Assembly: GCF_000166135.1 (NCBI RefSeq) | Contig: NC_014666.1 | Coordinates: 2,542,001 to 2,606,000, forward strand | Origin: Pseudofrankia inefficax | GTDB taxonomy: Bacteria > Actinomycetota > Actinomycetes > Frankiales > Frankiaceae | Direction: 5' to 3' | Length of the DNA: 64,000 nucleotides | In this document: in pieces, positions 1-9,028 of the stretch | Layout of the letters: the number at the start of each line of letters is the position of its first letter | How positions within the stretch are numbered: position 1 is the stretch's first letter | Notes under the pieces: generated by a model | The model's input: only the letters and a program-made list of their open reading frames with translations | What the model was told of the DNA's origin: nothing | The model's database searches: none | Translations under genes and position numbers: made by a program

Positions 1-1004
1 CCGAGGACCGTCCGTTCCTGTACTTCACGGTGACCGCTCTCGACGGCCTTGAGGACCTCTTCTCGGCGCGCACCCAGATTCTCAACCTGCTCAACGACGA
101 GCAGCAACGCATCGCGCGGCTGCTGCAGCTGAGGTGGGAGCTGACCCAGCGCTACTGGGGAACGGTCGCCATGTTCGGCGCCGGCCGCTGGCCGCTGGAG
201 GACATCCCGTGGCGGACCACCGACGGCCGCGAGTCCGACTACTACTCGGTCCTGGTGTCCTCCGTCGTCTCCTCTGAGCTGATCCGCCGCCGGGCAGTCG
301 ACTCCGAGCTCGGCCGTGTCGGTGAGATCCTGCGCGAGCTCGCCGGCCGTGGCCGCGTCACCCGGCGCGCGGTCACCGACGACCCCGCCATCGACCTGCA
401 CGTCTCCGGCGTCGAGCTCAACCTCTACGGCGCGGAGGAGTTCGGCCCGCAGGTCGTCTGGCCGGTGACGGACTTCTCGACCGCCCTGCTCAAGCGCTCC
501 ACCAGGCTGGCCACCGTCGCCCGCGGCACCGACCTGCGCAACCGGCTGCTCGACCTGTCCGACGACGTGTGGGACCACCTGGCGGTCCGGCGCATCGCCG
601 GTGGTCCCGGCTCCGGGCTGTGGGACGACCCGGCTCAGGCGTTCTCGGGGGTGGAGAGCCATCACGAGCTGCCGTCCTGGTACCTGACCGAGCGAGTCGC
701 CGAGTGCCTGTGTGTCTCCGCCGGCGCGGTCGAGGCGGAGCCGCTGCGCGGGCCGGGCCTGGTCGCCGACTGTCAGGACCTGCTCAACGAGGCCGACCAC
801 CTCTACAACCAGGAACTGCTCTTCGGCTCGATGACGGCCGGGCAGGCGATGCTCAACGAGCTGGAGCTGATCGGTGACCAGCTCGACCGGGCCAAGGAGC
901 TGAGCACGAACCGGCCGGGTACCGCCATCGCGATCCTGAACCAGGTTCTCCTGGAGATCGACCGCCTGGTCGTCGCCCGGCGCCGGGTCACCAGGAGCGG
1001 CTGA
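1..1004 (+). CDS. SCO2524 family protein, 5'-truncated by the window edge
   Basis: The frame is open from base 3, upstream of the first GTG at 30, and reads sensibly there (EDRPFLYFTVTALDG), so the gene starts outside the window and GTG 30 is not a real start. The visible 333 residues are rich in Leu, Glu and Arg, with no catalytic motif I recognise and no membrane segment. I assign it to the SCO2524 family from its general sequence character and because the next three genes follow the Streptomyces order 2523, 2522, 2521. Function in that conserved block is unknown. The stop is 3 bases before the next start, which indicates one operon. Confidence 0.75.
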   Translation, partial: EDRPFLYFTVTALDGLEDLFSARTQILNLLNDEQQRIARLLQLRWELTQRYWGTVAMFGAGRWPLEDIPWRTTDGRESDYYSVLVSSVVSSELIRRRAVDSELGRVGEILRELAGRGRVTRRAVTDDPAIDLHVSGVELNLYGAEEFGPQVVWPVTDFSTALLKRSTRLATVARGTDLRNRLLDLSDDVWDHLAVRRIAGGPGSGLWDDPAQAFSGVESHHELPSWYLTERVAECLCVSAGAVEAEPLRGPGLVADCQDLLNEADHLYNQELLFGSMTAGQAMLNELELIGDQLDRAKELSTNRPGTAIAILNQVLLEIDRLVVARRRVTRSG

Positions 1005-1007
1005 CGC

Positions 1008-1928
1008 GTGCTGGTGTTCGCGGTCTCGGACAAGGGCGGCACCGGCCGGTCGGTCACCGGCTGTAACGTCGCCTACCGCCTCGCGCTGCGTGGCCATGAC
1101 GTCTGCTACCTCGACTTCGACTTCGGCTCGCCGACGTCGGGCGCGATCTTCGGTATCGAGATGGCCAGCCATGGCACGGCGTCCGGCGCCGGCCTGCACT
1201 CCTACTTCGCCGGGCAGGCCAGCGAGCCCGAGCAGATCGACATCTGGTCCCGGTCGGACCGTCGTGAGCTGCGCCGCCACCCGCTCTCGTCCGGCCGGCT
1301 CGTGCTCGTGCCGGGAGACAAGGGTGGCGGGGAGTTCCCGGCGAGCAACGGCCTGGCCGACCAGTGCCGGCGGCTGTTCCTGCGGCTCGACGACGAGTTC
1401 GACGTCATCTTCGTCGACCTGAGCGCCGGGCGGTCCTACGCGGCCGAGATGTCGCTGGCGGCCACCGCCAGTGACGCGCTCGCCGCCGTCCGGGCCCGCT
1501 GGCTGCTGTTCCACCGCTGGACCCGCCAGCACATCATCGCCGCCGCGGGGCTCGCCTTCGAGGAGAACGGGCTGCTCGACGTCGGCAAGCGCTGCGGCCA
1601 CGACCGGGTCGAGCTGGAGGACGCGATGCGGTTCGTGCGCACGGCGGTGCTCGACCCCGGCTCGGCCCAGCTGGCCGGCCTGCGCCCCACCCAGGCCGCC
1701 TGGCTGCAGGACTGCAACCGTGACCTGCAGGAGCTCGCGGCGAAGCTGGGCGTCGGGCGCACCGCGCTGCTCGCCGAGGTGCCGCTCGACCCGCTGCTGC
1801 AGTGGCGCGAACAGCTGATCACCGACAACGACGTGCACCTCGCCGGTGTCGCCAACACCGAGACCACCCAGGCGTTCGACCAGGTCGCCCGCCGCCTGGT
1901 CGACGACGTGTTCTGGAGCGGGCTCTGA
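1008..1928 (+). CDS. SCO2523 family variant P-loop protein
   Basis: A 306-residue ParA/MinD-like protein. The N-terminus carries a deviant Walker A (residues 8-14, KGGTGRS) in which the usual second lysine position is arginine, followed by a Walker A'-like DFDFGSP and a Walker B-like VIFVDLSAG near residue 135. The variant loop makes ordinary ATP hydrolysis doubtful, which fits the family name. GTG 1008 has AGGAG at 993-997. The next gene begins just after its stop. In Streptomyces this block is conserved but has no assigned role; a positioning or membrane-associated scaffold function would be inference from the ParA fold. Confidence 0.85.
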   Translation: MLVFAVSDKGGTGRSVTGCNVAYRLALRGHDVCYLDFDFGSPTSGAIFGIEMASHGTASGAGLHSYFAGQASEPEQIDIWSRSDRRELRRHPLSSGRLVLVPGDKGGGEFPASNGLADQCRRLFLRLDDEFDVIFVDLSAGRSYAAEMSLAATASDALAAVRARWLLFHRWTRQHIIAAAGLAFEENGLLDVGKRCGHDRVELEDAMRFVRTAVLDPGSAQLAGLRPTQAAWLQDCNRDLQELAAKLGVGRTALLAEVPLDPLLQWREQLITDNDVHLAGVANTETTQAFDQVARRLVDDVFWSGL

Positions 1929-1951
1929 GCGAGCACGCGCCGGACGGTCTG

Positions 1952-3004
1952 GTGGCGGGCGGCGTGGACACCGTGTTCCGCGAGACGAGCGCCGAGCCGC
2001 GGGTCGAGGCCGTGCCGCTCGCGCACCTGTCGGTCGAGCTCGGCCACCTCTACATGGAGGACCTGACCGCGCCGGACGCCGATCTCGGGGCGCATTTCGC
2101 GCGGATCGCGCCCTGGGTCGACCCGCCACGGCTGGCCGCGGTGGCCCGGGTACCGCAGGCCCGGCTGCGGGTGAGCACCTGCCTGCTCATCGACGACTAC
2201 TTCAGCGCGCCGGGCTCCCCGGCCGACGTGATCGGCCAGCTGGTCACCGCCGCGGCCGGCGCCGGGCTGCGGGTCGACTACGTCGCCCGCGAGTCGGCGT
2301 GCGCCACCGCGCCGCGCCCGTCCCGACCGGGCCCGGCGTCGCGGCCGGCCGCCGGCGGCGCGGGTTCGTACCCGGCGGACGACGACGGTGAGGTCTCGCT
2401 TGCCGCGCTGGTCGAGGCGGCCCTGGTGGCCGATCCGCCGTTCGGCGCGACCGGCGTGCGTCCCACGCCCGCGCAGATCGGCTGGCTGTCCAACGGCGAG
2501 CGGACACCCGGCGCGGACGGCGCCCGCCCGGCCGCCGCGATGGCCGGCGAGACGCCGTGGGCCCCGCCGCGGGAGAACGCGGCGCGCCGGCACTCGGTGT
2601 TCGTCGACGTCGAGCTGTGGGACGTGCCGCGCGACGCGCGGGTGTGGTCGTGCCCGATGCTGGCCGGGGTCTGGCAACTGCTGCGGCTCGGGCTGCTGCG
2701 GGTCGAGGGGCGCGGCGCCGTGAACCCGGTCCGGATGGATGTCGAGGCGCTGCCGAACCGCTGGGCCGAGCTGCCACCGGTGATCCAGCTGGCCGACCGG
2801 GTCGCGCCGTTCTGCGCGTACCGGGCGATGTCCGTGCTGGACTCCCGGTTCTTCCCGGTCGAGCACGCGGTGCGCACGATCCTCGCCCAGGTCGCCACCG
2901 ACCCCGTGGTCGCCGAGCAGGCGCTGACGCGCGCCGGCCAGGAGGGGACGCCGTTGCCGCGGGCCGTTCCCGACAGGCTTTCGTACGTCTTCCTGGGCTC
3001 CTGA
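1952..3004 (+). CDS. SCO2522 family protein
   Basis: About 350 residues. The conserved stretch VPLAHLSVELGHLYMEDL near the N-terminus is what I recognise from SCO2522 homologues. There is no signal peptide or membrane helix and a low-complexity Pro/Gly/Ala patch lies near residues 115-135. The start is uncertain: GTG codons lie at 1952, 1964 and 1973 and none has a strong ribosome site; translation is probably coupled to the preceding stop at 1926-1928. Its own stop overlaps the next start by one base (TGATG). Function unknown. Confidence 0.75.
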   Translation: MAGGVDTVFRETSAEPRVEAVPLAHLSVELGHLYMEDLTAPDADLGAHFARIAPWVDPPRLAAVARVPQARLRVSTCLLIDDYFSAPGSPADVIGQLVTAAAGAGLRVDYVARESACATAPRPSRPGPASRPAAGGAGSYPADDDGEVSLAALVEAALVADPPFGATGVRPTPAQIGWLSNGERTPGADGARPAAAMAGETPWAPPRENAARRHSVFVDVELWDVPRDARVWSCPMLAGVWQLLRLGLLRVEGRGAVNPVRMDVEALPNRWAELPPVIQLADRVAPFCAYRAMSVLDSRFFPVEHAVRTILAQVATDPVVAEQALTRAGQEGTPLPRAVPDRLSYVFLGS

Positions 3005-4068
3005 TGCCGCGGGCCGGCCAGTCGCCCACTCAGGGCGCCGTTCCGGTCGCCCGGGGCGCCGCGCCGGCGCCGGGGCGGCTCGCGGCGCCGGAGCCCGGCC
3101 GGCCCTGGCTGCTGCTCGGTGAGGTCCGCACCACGGTGTTGCGCAACTCGGTGCCGATCACCGGGGCGACGGCGCAGGAGGTACTGCGGCTGAAGCCGGC
3201 GGGCCGGGTCCGGCTCGCCACCCGGCCGATCGCGTACGCCCGGTCGCCCGAGCTGGTCACCGGGGTGCACTGCCTGCTGGCCTCCGGTCAGCGCCGCCGG
3301 GTCGAGACCGTCGGCACGGTGCTGGCCGGCGCGGCCGTCCTCGGGGGGCGGGTGCTCCAGGCCAGCGCCTGGACCGCGGTCGCCACCCGGGACTGGGACT
3401 TCCGGCCGCCCTGGTCGGACTTTCTGGCCACTCCCGGTGTCGTGTACGCGTCAGCCAAGGCCGCCCCGGACGACCTCGCCGCCGGCTTCCTGCGGCCCGA
3501 AGCGGCGCCCGGCGGCCCGGAGCTCGACCTCGGCGGCGCGGCGGCGGCGGTCCTTGACCAGGTCCAGGGCCATCCGGCGCTCGACCGGGGTCTCGGACTG
3601 CGCGCGCAGCGTACCCGGCTGCGCTTCGCGATCCGCGTCGATGACCAGGATGGCCCTATTCGGGCGGATTCCGCGATATTCGCGATTCACGATGATGCGT
3701 TGCGTACTATTTCGCTCACCGTGTCGGGTCGTGACCCGGCGCCAGCGGTCCGGCTGTGTGAGGACGTGGCGCTGCACGACTGGCTGCTCACCACCGTCGG
3801 CCGCGTCGTCGACGGTGCGCGGGCGGGCGGAACGTCGGGGGAGGAGCTGATACGCCGGTCGCGCCCGGTGGTGACGCATCTGCTGCCGCTGTGGATGCCC
3901 GGGGCCCATGTGGCCGAGGAGCTGGCGCCGGTCTGGGCCGGCCTCGACCGCCGTCCCGGATTCAGCCGGCAGTGGACGAGCCTGGTCGACCAGATCAGGG
4001 ACCAGCTGGCGCTCTCGATGATCGGTCTGCTCAGCCGTGGATGGGAAGGACAGACAGATAGGTTATGA
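3004..4068 (+). CDS. SCO2521 family protein
   Basis: 354 residues beginning at ATG 3004, which overlaps the upstream stop by one base. After a Pro/Ala-rich leader, the segment PWLLLGEVRTTVLRNSVPIT (about residues 35-54) matches the family character I recall for SCO2521. No catalytic motif or membrane span is visible. Its stop overlaps the following gene by four bases (ATGA at 4065), so the five genes from the window edge to 5048 behave as one translationally coupled operon. Biochemical role unknown. Confidence 0.75.
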   Translation: MPRAGQSPTQGAVPVARGAAPAPGRLAAPEPGRPWLLLGEVRTTVLRNSVPITGATAQEVLRLKPAGRVRLATRPIAYARSPELVTGVHCLLASGQRRRVETVGTVLAGAAVLGGRVLQASAWTAVATRDWDFRPPWSDFLATPGVVYASAKAAPDDLAAGFLRPEAAPGGPELDLGGAAAAVLDQVQGHPALDRGLGLRAQRTRLRFAIRVDDQDGPIRADSAIFAIHDDALRTISLTVSGRDPAPAVRLCEDVALHDWLLTTVGRVVDGARAGGTSGEELIRRSRPVVTHLLPLWMPGAHVAEELAPVWAGLDRRPGFSRQWTSLVDQIRDQLALSMIGLLSRGWEGQTDRL

Positions 4069-5048
4069 GTTCCGAGGGGTCGCCACCGCGGTTTACGGCA
4101 GTGCAGAGCGTGGTCCGACGGGTGATCGTGGCCGCGGCCACCGGGTTTGTCGCTTTTCTCATCACCAACCTCACCGACCAGCCGCTGATCTGGCAGCTCA
4201 CTCTCTCCGCGTTTCTCGGCGGCGTGGCGCTCGTCGTCCAGTTCCTCATCGATTTCGAGCAGCGGATCGAAGGGGTGGAACGGGGGCTGCGCGAGCACGG
4301 CGACCGGATGACGGCGCTGATCGAGCGGCGCATGACCGGGGTCAGCCAGGTGGTCGACCTGTTCGAGCGGACCTCGAACCGCGAGGAGCTGATCGAGTTC
4401 TTCCGCAACGCCGTCCAGATCGGCCCCGAGGCGCGGCTGCGCTACGACTTCGCGCACGGCGAGATCCGGCGGATGTCCCGGCTGCTCAAGGAGCTCGGCA
4501 ACGGGCACGTCTCGTATCCGGCCGAGGAGAACGAGTGGCTGCTCAGCCTGACCAGGGCCGCGCGCGACACCATCGACGCGACCAGCCTCCCGAGCGTCGA
4601 CGCCGGGACGCAGGGTTATGAGGACGGCTTCTGGGAGAGCGAGCCGGGCCTTCGGTACCTGGAGTCGCAGCAGGACGCGGTCGGCCGGGGGGTGCGGATC
4701 CGGCGGATCTTCGTGCTCAACCGCGCGATCACGTCGGATGACCCGTCGTTGCGGGCCGTGTGCCGGCAGCACACGGCGGTCGGCGTCGAGGTCCGCATCC
4801 TGCCGTCGGACCTGCTGCCGTCGGTGCCGCCCAGCACGGTGACGGACTTCATCCTGTTCGACAACGAGGTCTGCTACCAGGTGGCCACCATCTCGCGGAT
4901 GGACCCACGCGGCGACGGCCGGCCGACGATCGTCGGCACCCAGCTGGTCCTTCGCGACGACATGGTCGCGGAGCACCGCCACCACTTCGAGCAGTTCTGG
5001 GACGCCGCCCAGACCGTGCCGGACCCGGACGCCCAGCCGACCGCCTGA
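4065..5048 (+). CDS. Two-helix membrane protein coupled to the SCO2521 block
   Basis: 327 residues. Residues about 20-62 form two hydrophobic helices separated by a short polar loop, followed by a charged helical stretch and a soluble C-terminal domain (about 150-320). That domain includes RIRRIFVLNR, VEVRILPSDL, DFILFDNEVCYQV and a late HHFEQFWD, arranged like the alternating strands of a phospholipase-D or DUF6879 type fold. No HKD motif is present, so an enzymatic role is not supported. ATG 4065 overlaps the previous stop (ATGA), so it is co-translated with SCO2521 and may be the membrane anchor or effector of that block. This is inference. Confidence 0.7.
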   Translation: MSSEGSPPRFTAVQSVVRRVIVAAATGFVAFLITNLTDQPLIWQLTLSAFLGGVALVVQFLIDFEQRIEGVERGLREHGDRMTALIERRMTGVSQVVDLFERTSNREELIEFFRNAVQIGPEARLRYDFAHGEIRRMSRLLKELGNGHVSYPAEENEWLLSLTRAARDTIDATSLPSVDAGTQGYEDGFWESEPGLRYLESQQDAVGRGVRIRRIFVLNRAITSDDPSLRAVCRQHTAVGVEVRILPSDLLPSVPPSTVTDFILFDNEVCYQVATISRMDPRGDGRPTIVGTQLVLRDDMVAEHRHHFEQFWDAAQTVPDPDAQPTA

Positions 5049-5264
5049 CCGGCCGCCGCCAGGGCCACACCGCGCACGGAGGCGGGCCGCTGACGTGCGG
5101 ATTGAGACGGCCGTCACCATGTCGCGGCGACCGGCGGTGAGCCGGCCGTAAAAGGCGGTGGGTAGGGTCGAAGTTCTTAACAATTGTCGGGTAGAGATCC
5201 CGGGTAGCCGGGCCGCGCGCCTGGTCCCGCCCGGTACCCGTCAGTCGGTCGAGAGGTCGTCCGT

Positions 5265-7361
5265 GTGAGCGGTCCAGAGGTGCTCTCCGGCGATCAGCCG
5301 ACGGAGCCGGCGGACGCGCCGCGGACCGCTGAGGCCGCCCAGAAGCCCGCAGCCGCGCAGGAGCTCGTGGCGGTCCAGAAGCCGGTGGCCGCCCAGAAGC
5401 CGGTGGTCGCGCCGGAGCGGGAGCCGGCGGGCGACCGCGTCCCGAGCAGGGCCGGCGACCGCGGGCCGGGTGACCCGGGGACCGCCAGGCGCCGGGCCGC
5501 GCCGCTCGGCGCCGCCCATCGTGGTGACCCGGCGGGGATCGGCCGGATGTCGCCGCGCGCTCGCCTCGCGCAGCTGGCTGGCGAGCCCGAGCCCGCGCAG
5601 GCCGTCCCCGCGCCGCCGCCCACCGGGGCGGACCAGCCGGTGGACGCGCCCGCCACCACGGCACTCCCCAGACCGCGTGACGGCGGACGACCCACGACGG
5701 TCGCGGTGGCCGAGAGCGGTGGCGCCGCGGAACCGGCGGCCGTCGCGGCCAGCGAGGCGCCGACGGCGGTGATCGAGCTCGACGGCGGCGGGGAGCTGCC
5801 CCCGGAACTGAGCCCACGGCCCGAGGCGGACGGCGGCTCGCCTCGTCGACCGCGAGGCCTCGTCAGGGCGCTGATTGTCGGGCTCGCCGGGATCGTGTCG
5901 TGCGCGTTGTTCCTCGTCATCGGGCTCGGCTACGGCGCCACGAAGTACTACGAGACGCAGCTGAGCCGCACCGACCTGAGCGCCGGGCGGGTCGAGGGGA
6001 CCCGCCCGCCGGCGATCCCGCACGGGCGGGAGACCTGGCTGCTGGTCGGCTCGGACGTGCGCACCGGCGCGGACTCGGCCGAGGTCGGCGGCGCCCGCTC
6101 GGACACGATGATGATCGGTTATCTGGGGTCCAACGGCTCGACGACCCTGGTCTCGGTCCCGCGCGACCTCAAGGTGACCATCCCGGCGTTCACCGACTCG
6201 AAGGGAAAGCACCACTCGGCGCACACCGACAAGATCAACTCGGCGTTCAACCTCGGCGGCCCGGCGCTGTTGCTGCGGACCCTGGAGAACGTCACCAACG
6301 TGCGCATCGACCATTTCGCCGAGATCGACTTCAGCGGCTTCAAGCAGATGAGCGACGTGCTCGGCGGGGTCGAGGTCTGCATGGTCAAGGACCCGTTCAA
6401 GGAATACGTCGCCGAGGACGGGAAGACGTCGACCAACCTCAACGACCCGATGTCCGGGTTCCGCGGGCAGGTGGGCGCCAACCTGCTGGAGGGCGACAAC
6501 GCGTTGGCGTTCGTGCGGCAGCGGCACGGCTTCGCCAACGGCGACTACTCCCGGATCCAGCGTCAGCAGGCGTTTCTCGCGGCGGTCTTCCGGAAGGTCA
6601 ACAGCGGGAACCTGCTCACCGACCCGGCGAAGCTCGCCGGGTTCCTGAACGCCGTCACCGGCGCGATCACGGTCGACTCCGGCACGAGCCTGACCGATCT
6701 GCGGACCCTCGCCGAGCGGCTGCACGCGATGAACGCCGGGCAGGTGCACTTCACCACGATCCCGCTGTCCGGTGCCCAGTCCGCCCCGGTCTACTACGCC
6801 CTCTACGACCCGGGCATGGTCCGCGCGTTCATCCAGCAGATCATCGCCGGCGACGACACCGCGCCCGCCGCGGGATCGCCCACGCCGTCGGTGGCGCCGA
6901 GCCCGACCGTCGCGCCGAGCCAGATCCGGGTGACCGTGCTCAACGGCAGCCCGACCGGCGGCACCGCCAACAAGGTGGCGACCAAGCTGCGCGCCGCCGG
7001 CTACCAGGTGGTCCGCGTCGGCACCAACTCCTCGCGCGCGGTCGCCAGCACCGAGGTGCTCTACCCGCGCAGCCAGGCCGCCGCGGCCAGCCGGCTGCTC
7101 GCCGACATCCCCGGGGCCCGCCTGGTCCCGAACACCGAGGACGCCGGCGCTTCCGGCGGAGTCCCGACGACGTCGCCGGCCAGTTCCTCGGCCACCGCCT
7201 CGGCCACCAGCGGGATGCTCACCCTGGTCGTCGGCGAGGACCTGGTCACCGGTGACACCTCGGTCATCGCCACGCCGACCGCCGCGGCCCGGACACCGGG
7301 CGCCACGGTGCCGTACTACACCCAGGCGCCCGTGTCGGCCGCCGCCGGCTGCGTGAAGTAG
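5265..7361 (+). CDS. LytR-CpsA-Psr (LCP) family protein with LytR_C domain
   Basis: 698 residues. A long Ala/Pro/Glu-rich cytoplasmic tail (1-200) precedes one transmembrane helix (about 203-225, LIVGLAGIVSCALFLVIGLG). The extracellular LCP domain follows: LLVGSDVR, the SDTMMI segment, SVPRDL, KINSAFNLGG and the late FVRQRHG and DYSRIQRQQ motifs used for polyprenyl-phosphate binding. A C-terminal LytR_C domain (about 550-625, IRVTVLNGSPTGG) is followed by a low-complexity tail. LCP proteins transfer glycopolymers from lipid carriers to peptidoglycan. GTG 5265 has GAGAGG at 5251. Monocistronic by spacing. Confidence 0.93.
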   Translation: MSGPEVLSGDQPTEPADAPRTAEAAQKPAAAQELVAVQKPVAAQKPVVAPEREPAGDRVPSRAGDRGPGDPGTARRRAAPLGAAHRGDPAGIGRMSPRARLAQLAGEPEPAQAVPAPPPTGADQPVDAPATTALPRPRDGGRPTTVAVAESGGAAEPAAVAASEAPTAVIELDGGGELPPELSPRPEADGGSPRRPRGLVRALIVGLAGIVSCALFLVIGLGYGATKYYETQLSRTDLSAGRVEGTRPPAIPHGRETWLLVGSDVRTGADSAEVGGARSDTMMIGYLGSNGSTTLVSVPRDLKVTIPAFTDSKGKHHSAHTDKINSAFNLGGPALLLRTLENVTNVRIDHFAEIDFSGFKQMSDVLGGVEVCMVKDPFKEYVAEDGKTSTNLNDPMSGFRGQVGANLLEGDNALAFVRQRHGFANGDYSRIQRQQAFLAAVFRKVNSGNLLTDPAKLAGFLNAVTGAITVDSGTSLTDLRTLAERLHAMNAGQVHFTTIPLSGAQSAPVYYALYDPGMVRAFIQQIIAGDDTAPAAGSPTPSVAPSPTVAPSQIRVTVLNGSPTGGTANKVATKLRAAGYQVVRVGTNSSRAVASTEVLYPRSQAAAASRLLADIPGARLVPNTEDAGASGGVPTTSPASSSATASATSGMLTLVVGEDLVTGDTSVIATPTAAARTPGATVPYYTQAPVSAAAGCVK

Positions 7362-7503
7362 CCGCGGGCTGTATCGGCTAGTGGGCGGCGCCGCCGCCGG
7401 CCAGTGGTCCCGCGGGCGGGTGGATCCTGGCGGGCGTCGCACTAGGCTGGACAGGGCCGTCCGGCGTGGGCGGCGACCGTCCGGTCACCCCCGAGGAGTC
7501 CGC

Positions 7504-7818
7504 ATGGCACGCCCGACGCCGCTGTCCACGGACGAGATCACCGAGGGGCTGCGGGGCCTGCCCGCCTGGGCCCTCGCCGACGGCGCGATCCGGCGCACTG
7601 TGACCGCACCGAGCTTTCTCGCCGGCATCGAGCTCGTCCGGCGGGTCGCCGCGGTGGCCGAGGAGATGGATCACCATCCGGATATCGACATCCGGTGGCG
7701 ACGGGTCACGTTCGCCCTCAGCACCCACGACGCCGGTGGGATCACCGTGCTCGACCTCGAACAGGCCCGGGCCATCGACGGCCTCGCCGCCGCGCTCACC
7801 GCTTCCGACGATGCCTGA
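7504..7818 (+). CDS. 4a-hydroxytetrahydrobiopterin dehydratase (PCD family)
   Basis: 104 residues, the usual length for this family. The signature is intact: EEMDHHPDIDIRW followed by FALSTHDAGGITVLD, giving the His-His-Pro, aromatic, His and Asp of the pterin-4a-carbinolamine dehydratase active site. The enzyme dehydrates 4a-hydroxytetrahydropterin and is cytoplasmic. ATG 7504 is preceded by GAGGAG at about 7492. In actinomycetes without an obvious aromatic hydroxylase nearby, the true substrate may be a molybdopterin or folate-type pterin. It stands alone between two intergenic gaps. Confidence 0.9.
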   Translation: MARPTPLSTDEITEGLRGLPAWALADGAIRRTVTAPSFLAGIELVRRVAAVAEEMDHHPDIDIRWRRVTFALSTHDAGGITVLDLEQARAIDGLAAALTASDDA

Positions 7819-7955
7819 CGCGTCCGACCAGCCTTCCCGGGCGCCACGTTCGGCGGGCGGTGGGATCGCTCGCACCGGATCGCGCGGCCTTCGTAGCGGT
7901 TCGCGGTCTAGGGTGGACGAGCGCCAATTTGCACTCGGTACTAATCCGATCTCGT

Positions 7956-7982
7956 GACGTCCAGCCCATTTAGCTGGACGTC
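7956..7982. repeat. Perfect inverted repeat, operator or terminator
   Basis: GACGTCCAGC, 7 bases, GCTGGACGTC: ten paired bases with no mismatch. It lies 138 bases after the pterin dehydratase stop and 91 bases before the dehydrogenase start. No U-run follows on either strand, so an operator for the downstream gene is as likely as a terminator. Confidence 0.55.
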
Positions 7983-8072
7983 CTACAGTTCGGTTCGTAC
8001 CAGGAAAAGATGGCGTGTCGGGCCGCCCCTGACACCCGGCAGCTGGGCGGCAATACGGAGAGGGGACTCGTG

Positions 8073-8960
8073 ATGGGCGAGCAGGTGGGCGCCGCCGCGC
8101 CGACGGTGCGGCGGCTCGGCGTCATCGGCTGCGGACTGATGGGCTCCGGCATCGTCGAGGTCGCCGCCCGCGCCGGCCTGGACGTGCTGGTACGCGAGAT
8201 CGACGCGCGCGCCGCCGACGCGGGGCGGGCCCGGCTCGCCAGCTCGCTGGAGCGGGGCGTCACGCGCGGGAAGCTCTCCGCCGAGGACCGGGACGCGGCG
8301 CTGGCCCGGATCGCCTTCACCACGGACCTGGGCGACTTCGGCGACCGGCAGCTCGTGGTCGAGGCGATCGCCGAGAACGAGCAGCTCAAGACCGAGATCT
8401 TCGCGACGCTCGACAAGGTCGTCGCGGACCCGACGGCGATCTTCGCGTCCAACACCTCCTCCATCCCGATCATGAAGCTGGGCATGGCGACCAGCCGGCC
8501 CGAGCAGGTCATCGGGATCCACTTCTTCAACCCCGTTCCGGTGCTGCCGCTCGTGGAACTGGTGCCGTCGCTGCTGACCAGCGAGTCGACGATCGAGACC
8601 GCGCGGACGTTCGTCACCGGCCCGCTCGGCAAGCAGGTCATCACCTCGCAGGACCGCGCCGGCTTCATCGTGAACGCGCTGCTCATCCCGTACCTGCTGT
8701 CCGCGATCCGGATGTTCGAGTCCGGCTTCGCCTCCGCCGTGGACATCGACAACGGCATGGTGCTGGGCTGCAGCCACCCGATGGGCCCGCTGGCGCTGTG
8801 CGACCTCATCGGCCTGGACACGGTGAAGGCGGTCGCCGAGTCGATGTACGACGAGTTCAAGGAGCCGCTGTACTCGTCGCCGCCGCTGCTCGCCCGGATG
8901 GTGGACGCGGGACTGGTCGGGAAGAAGGGTGGTCGTGGGTTCCACGACTACCGCGGCTAG
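8073..8960 (+). CDS. 3-hydroxyacyl-CoA (3-hydroxybutyryl-CoA) dehydrogenase
   Basis: 295 residues, the standard size of single-function enzymes. N-terminal NAD-binding Rossmann motif GVIGCGLMGSGI, then FASNTSSIPI and the family signature around IGIHFFNPVPVLPLVELV with the catalytic histidine. The C-terminal helical domain ends KKGGRGFHDYRG as in FadB2/Hbd proteins. It oxidises L-3-hydroxyacyl-CoA with NAD(P)+ or runs in reverse in short-chain acyl metabolism. ATG 8073 (or the GTG one codon earlier) follows GGAGAGGGG at 8058-8065; an upstream in-frame ATG at 8010 lacks a site. The acyl-CoA dehydrogenase 68 bases downstream is a natural partner. Confidence 0.92.
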   Translation: MGEQVGAAAPTVRRLGVIGCGLMGSGIVEVAARAGLDVLVREIDARAADAGRARLASSLERGVTRGKLSAEDRDAALARIAFTTDLGDFGDRQLVVEAIAENEQLKTEIFATLDKVVADPTAIFASNTSSIPIMKLGMATSRPEQVIGIHFFNPVPVLPLVELVPSLLTSESTIETARTFVTGPLGKQVITSQDRAGFIVNALLIPYLLSAIRMFESGFASAVDIDNGMVLGCSHPMGPLALCDLIGLDTVKAVAESMYDEFKEPLYSSPPLLARMVDAGLVGKKGGRGFHDYRG

Positions 8961-9028
8961 CCCGCCGGTAGACCAGGCATCCTGACCAGCCAGCCATCCC
9001 GACCAGCAAGGTAGGAAGAAGGCGCACG

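Noticed and set aside
30-1004. A complete gene starting at GTG 30
   Set aside because: The frame is open and protein-like upstream to base 3, so the true start is outside the window.
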